A stretch of 64,000 nucleotides of DNA, taken from Rhodospirillales bacterium (GTDB lineage: Bacteria > Pseudomonadota > Alphaproteobacteria > Reyranellales > Reyranellaceae). Positions 61,480 through 64,000 of this stretch are shown piece after piece. The stretch covers positions 31,082 to 95,081 of the forward strand of contig JACPOB010000114.1 in assembly GCA_016185145.1 (NCBI GenBank), read 5' to 3'. How positions within the stretch are numbered: position 1 is the first letter of the stretch; each line of letters begins with the position of its first letter. Position numbers and translations under genes: made by a program. The notes under the pieces were generated by a model that did not search any database, was not told where the DNA came from, and saw only the letters and a program-made list of their open reading frames with translations.

Positions 61480-61586
61480 CCTCACCCTGAGGAGCATCGC
61501 GCAGCGATGCGTCTCGAAGGGTGGGCAACGATAAGACTGGAGCCACCCTTCGAGACGCGCCCTTCGGGCGCTCCTCAGGGTGAGGC
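61480..61586. repeat. Dispersed intergenic palindrome, family C (copy 2)
   Basis: Arms CCTCACCCTGAGGAGC / GCTCCTCAGGGTGAGG and GCGTCTCGAAGGGTGG / CCACCCTTCGAGACGC. The whole element can fold into one long hairpin between the HAD gene and serC. Bases 61587-61721 after it hold only the serC leader. Confidence 0.88.
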
Positions 61587-61721
61587 GGGGCTCTATTGGC
61601 ATTCCAGGAAAGCTGGTCCCAGACACCTTGTCGCTCTTGTCAGACGGCCCGTGCGTCGGTATCACCACGCCGGGCCACGCTCCCCCACCGGAGTGCAGCT
61701 CTTCTGTAAGGGAGAGGTTTG

Positions 61722-62816
61722 ATGAAGCCGAACATGCGTCCGGCGCGTCCCGACTTTTCGTCCGGACCTTGCGCCAAGCGTCCGGGATGGACGCCTGAAG
61801 TCCTCAAACGCGCTCTGCTGGGCATTCCGGCCGACTATCGCGTCGGCATCGTGCCGGCCTCGGATACCGGCGCCGTCGAGATGGCGCTGTGGTCGCTGCT
61901 CGGCGCCCGGCCGGTCGACATGCTGACCTGGGAAAGTTTTGGCGAAGGCTGGGTCACCGACGTCGTGAAGCAGCTCAAGCTCAGGGATACGCGCGCGCTG
62001 AAGGCGCCGTACGGCCGGATCGCCGACCTCGCGGCGGTCGACTGGACGCACGACGTCGTCTTCACCTGGAACGGCACGACCTCCGGCGTGAAGGTGCCGA
62101 ACGGCGACTGGATCGCCGCCGACCGCGAGGGCCTGGCGATCTGCGACGCCACCTCGGCCGTGTTCGCCATGGACCTGCCGTGGGCCAAGCTCGATGTCGT
62201 GACCTGGTCCTGGCAGAAGGTGATGGGCGGCGAGGGCGCGCATGGCGTCCTCGTTCTGTCTCCCCGCGCGGTAAAGCGGCTGGAGAGCTGGTCGCCGCCG
62301 TGGCCGTTGCCCAAGCTTTTCCGCCTGACCTCGGGCGGCAAGTTCTCCGAGGCTATCTTCAAGGGCGACACCATCAACACGCCGTCGCTGCTCTGCGTGG
62401 AAGATGCGATCGACGGCCTGCGTTGGGGCGAGAGCCTCGGCGGGCTCAAGGCGCTGATGGCGCGCTCGGAGGCCAATCTCGGCGTGCTGGAAAAGTTCGT
62501 GGCCGAGCGCCCGTGGATCGGCTTCCTGGCGGGCGACAAGGCGATCCGCTCGAACACCTCGGTGTGCCTCAACATCGTCGCGCCATGGTTCACCGCACTT
62601 GCCGCCGACAAGCAGGCTGCCGCAGCCAAGAAGATGGCCGACCTGCTCGAGACCGAGAAGGCGGGTTACGACGTCGGCTCCTATCGCGACGCTCCTCCGG
62701 GCCTGCGCATCTGGTGCGGCGCCACGGTCGAGAAGAGCGACCTCGAAGCCCTGCTGCCCTGGCTCGACTGGGCCTACGGCGAGATCGAGCGCGAGTTTGA
62801 CGCGAAGGCGGCTTAG
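61722..62816 (+). CDS. serC: Phosphoserine aminotransferase
   Basis: A 364-residue class V PLP aminotransferase that makes 3-phosphoserine in serine biosynthesis. N-terminus MRPARPDFSSGPCAKRPGW is typical of the alphaproteobacterial SerC type. The PLP-binding lysine lies in TWSWQKVMGGEGAHGVLVLSPRA; DATSAVFAMDLPWAKLDVVTWSWQK gives the PLP-ring Asp/Trp region. ATG 61722 is preferred over TTG 61719 because GGGAGAGG is spaced seven bases upstream. serA follows 144 bases downstream after a palindrome, the usual serCA arrangement. Confidence 0.93.
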   Translation: MKPNMRPARPDFSSGPCAKRPGWTPEVLKRALLGIPADYRVGIVPASDTGAVEMALWSLLGARPVDMLTWESFGEGWVTDVVKQLKLRDTRALKAPYGRIADLAAVDWTHDVVFTWNGTTSGVKVPNGDWIAADREGLAICDATSAVFAMDLPWAKLDVVTWSWQKVMGGEGAHGVLVLSPRAVKRLESWSPPWPLPKLFRLTSGGKFSEAIFKGDTINTPSLLCVEDAIDGLRWGESLGGLKALMARSEANLGVLEKFVAERPWIGFLAGDKAIRSNTSVCLNIVAPWFTALAADKQAAAAKKMADLLETEKAGYDVGSYRDAPPGLRIWCGATVEKSDLEALLPWLDWAYGEIEREFDAKAA

Positions 62817-62829
62817 CGGAAGCGCAAAG

Positions 62830-62939
62830 CCTCACCCTGAGGAGCGCGCGCAGCGCGCGTCTCGAAGGGTGGGCAACAAAGATGGTGTTTGTGCCCACCC
62901 TTCGAGACGCCGCGCTTTGCGCGGCTCCTCAGGGTGAGG
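62830..62939. repeat. Dispersed intergenic palindrome, family C (copy 3)
   Basis: Arms CCTCACCCTGAGGAGC / GCTCCTCAGGGTGAGG with inner CGTCTCGAAGGGTGGGC / GCCCACCCTTCGAGACG. It lies between serC and serA, so any serCA transcript carries this hairpin. Confidence 0.88.
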
Positions 62940-62960
62940 TTGGTGTGAGGAGAAATTCAG

Positions 62961-64000
62961 ATGGCAAAGCCCAAGGTGCTCATCTCCGATGAGCTTTCCC
63001 CGCGCGCGGTCGAGATCTTCGCCGAGCGCGGCTGCGACGTCGATTTCAAGCCCGGCCTGAAGCCCGCCGAGCTGCGCGCCATCGTCGGCAACTACGAGGG
63101 CCTGGCGATCCGCTCGGCGACCAAGGTCACCGCCGAGGTGCTGGCCGAGGCCAAGAAGCTGAAGGTCGTCGGCCGCGCCGGCATCGGCGTCGACAATGTC
63201 GACATCAAGTCGGCCACCGCGCACGGCGTCGTGGTCATGAACACGCCCTACGGCAACGCCATCACCACGGCCGAGCACGCCATCGCCCTGATGTTCGCGG
63301 TGGCCCGCCAGATCCCCGACGCCAACGCCTCGACCCAGGCCGGCAAGTGGGAGAAGAACCGCTTCATGGGCACCGAGCTCAGCTTCAAGACGCTGGGCCT
63401 GATCGGCTGCGGCAACATCGGCTCGATCTCCTGAGCCGCGCCAACCTGATGAAGACCAAGAAGGGCGTGCGCATCATCAACTGCGCCCGCGGCGGCCTGG
63501 TCGACGAGCTCGCGGTGCGCGACCTGCTGGTGTCCGGCCATATCGCCGGCGCGGGCTTCGACGTCTTCACCGAGGAGCCGGCCAAGTCGAACGTGCTGTT
63601 CGGCGCGCCCAACCTCGTCAGCACGCCGCATCTCGGCGCCTCGACCCTGGAGGCGCAGGAGAACGTGGCCCTGCAGGTCGCCGAGCAGATGTCGGCCTAT
63701 CTGCTGACCGGCGCCATCGTGAACTCGCTCAACATGCCCAACGTCACGGCCGAGGAGGCGCCCCGGCTGGCGCCCTATCTCGACCTCGCCGAGAAGCTGG
63801 GCTCGTTCGCGGGCCAGCTCACCGACACCGACATCAAGGCGGTGTCGATCGAGTACGAGGGCGACGTGGCGGCGCTCAACGTCAAGCCGCTGAGCCAGGT
63901 GGCGCTGATGGGCGTGCTGCGCCCGCAGCTCACCTCGGTGAACATGGTGAACGCGCCGGTCATCGCCCGCGAGCGCGGCATCGAGATGGCCGAGGTCAAG
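62961..64000 (+). pseudogene. serA: D-3-phosphoglycerate dehydrogenase, internal deletion with frame change, runs off the window
   Basis: The first part (62961-63434) gives 157 residues: substrate-domain start KVLISDELSPRAVEIF, VVGRAGIGVDNVDI, and LGLIGCGNIGSI, the start of the Rossmann GxGxxG, then a stop TGA at 63432. The second part continues in another frame from about 63428: LSRANLMKTKKGVRIINCARGGLVDE, GAGFDVFTEEPAKSN, then SIEYEGDVAALNVKPL, and is open to the window end. Compared with normal SerA, some 55-60 residues after GCGNIGSI are missing and the frame is shifted. The gene as given cannot make a functional enzyme unless the sequence is wrong. Confidence 0.85.

Overview
The window is GC-rich (visibly well above 60%) chromosomal DNA whose gene content fits a free-living alphaproteobacterium, possibly of the Reyranella/Rhodospirillales type. 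The taxonomic guess rests on a hisZ-purA neighbourhood, a Pha/Mrp antiporter of the fused-AB kind, a Fur-family protein of alphaproteobacterial type, several families of dispersed intergenic palindromes, and FecI/FecR/TonB-receptor iron uptake. No rRNA, tRNA, CRISPR array, phage or insertion sequence was recognised.

Layout. 1-4.7 kb (leftward): a ThDP-dependent decarboxylase, then hydantoinase/oxoprolinase hyuA and a hyuB that runs off the left edge and is disrupted near its start. 4.8-9.9 kb: an aminoglycoside-phosphotransferase-fold kinase, a family-5 ABC solute-binding protein, a phytanoyl-CoA dioxygenase-like enzyme, a small membrane protein and a Tat-exported protein of unknown function. 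10.1-16.1 kb (leftward): a complete six-gene Na+(K+)/H+ antiporter operon in which every junction overlaps. 16.2-20.2 kb: a tandem universal stress protein, purA with an intrinsic terminator in its leader, a small hypothetical gene and hisZ.

20.3-34.3 kb is an iron-acquisition island: Fur box, FecI sigma, FecR and TonB-dependent receptor; then DUF3649, PepSY membrane reductase-like protein, DUF3325, ExbB, ExbD, TonB and a Fur-family regulator; then a VapBC toxin-antitoxin pair on the other strand; then a second, paralogous Fur box-FecI-FecR-receptor set. Five upstream regions share a GAAAA...CGTC promoter-like motif that fits an iron-starvation ECF sigma.

34.3-56.0 kb is the most unusual part: two adjacent giant genes of unknown function (about 3,850 and 2,504 residues, no signal peptide, beta-rich), divergent from a 591-residue multi-spanning membrane protein and a 207-residue cysteine-containing protein. 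I propose these four genes as one undescribed system.

56.0-59.7 kb: GT2 glycosyltransferase, methyltransferase, a frameshifted cupin gene and a large GT-C-like membrane protein. 59.7-60.7 kb (leftward): a fluoride-riboswitch-controlled crcB followed by a half-size EamA transporter. 60.7-64 kb: a HAD hydrolase, serC, and a serA that has lost an internal segment and its reading frame.

Three genes (hyuB, cupin, serA) are interrupted by small indels or deletions. Either the assembly carries errors or these genes are decaying; serA loss would be expected to matter for serine synthesis, so assembly error needs to be excluded first.
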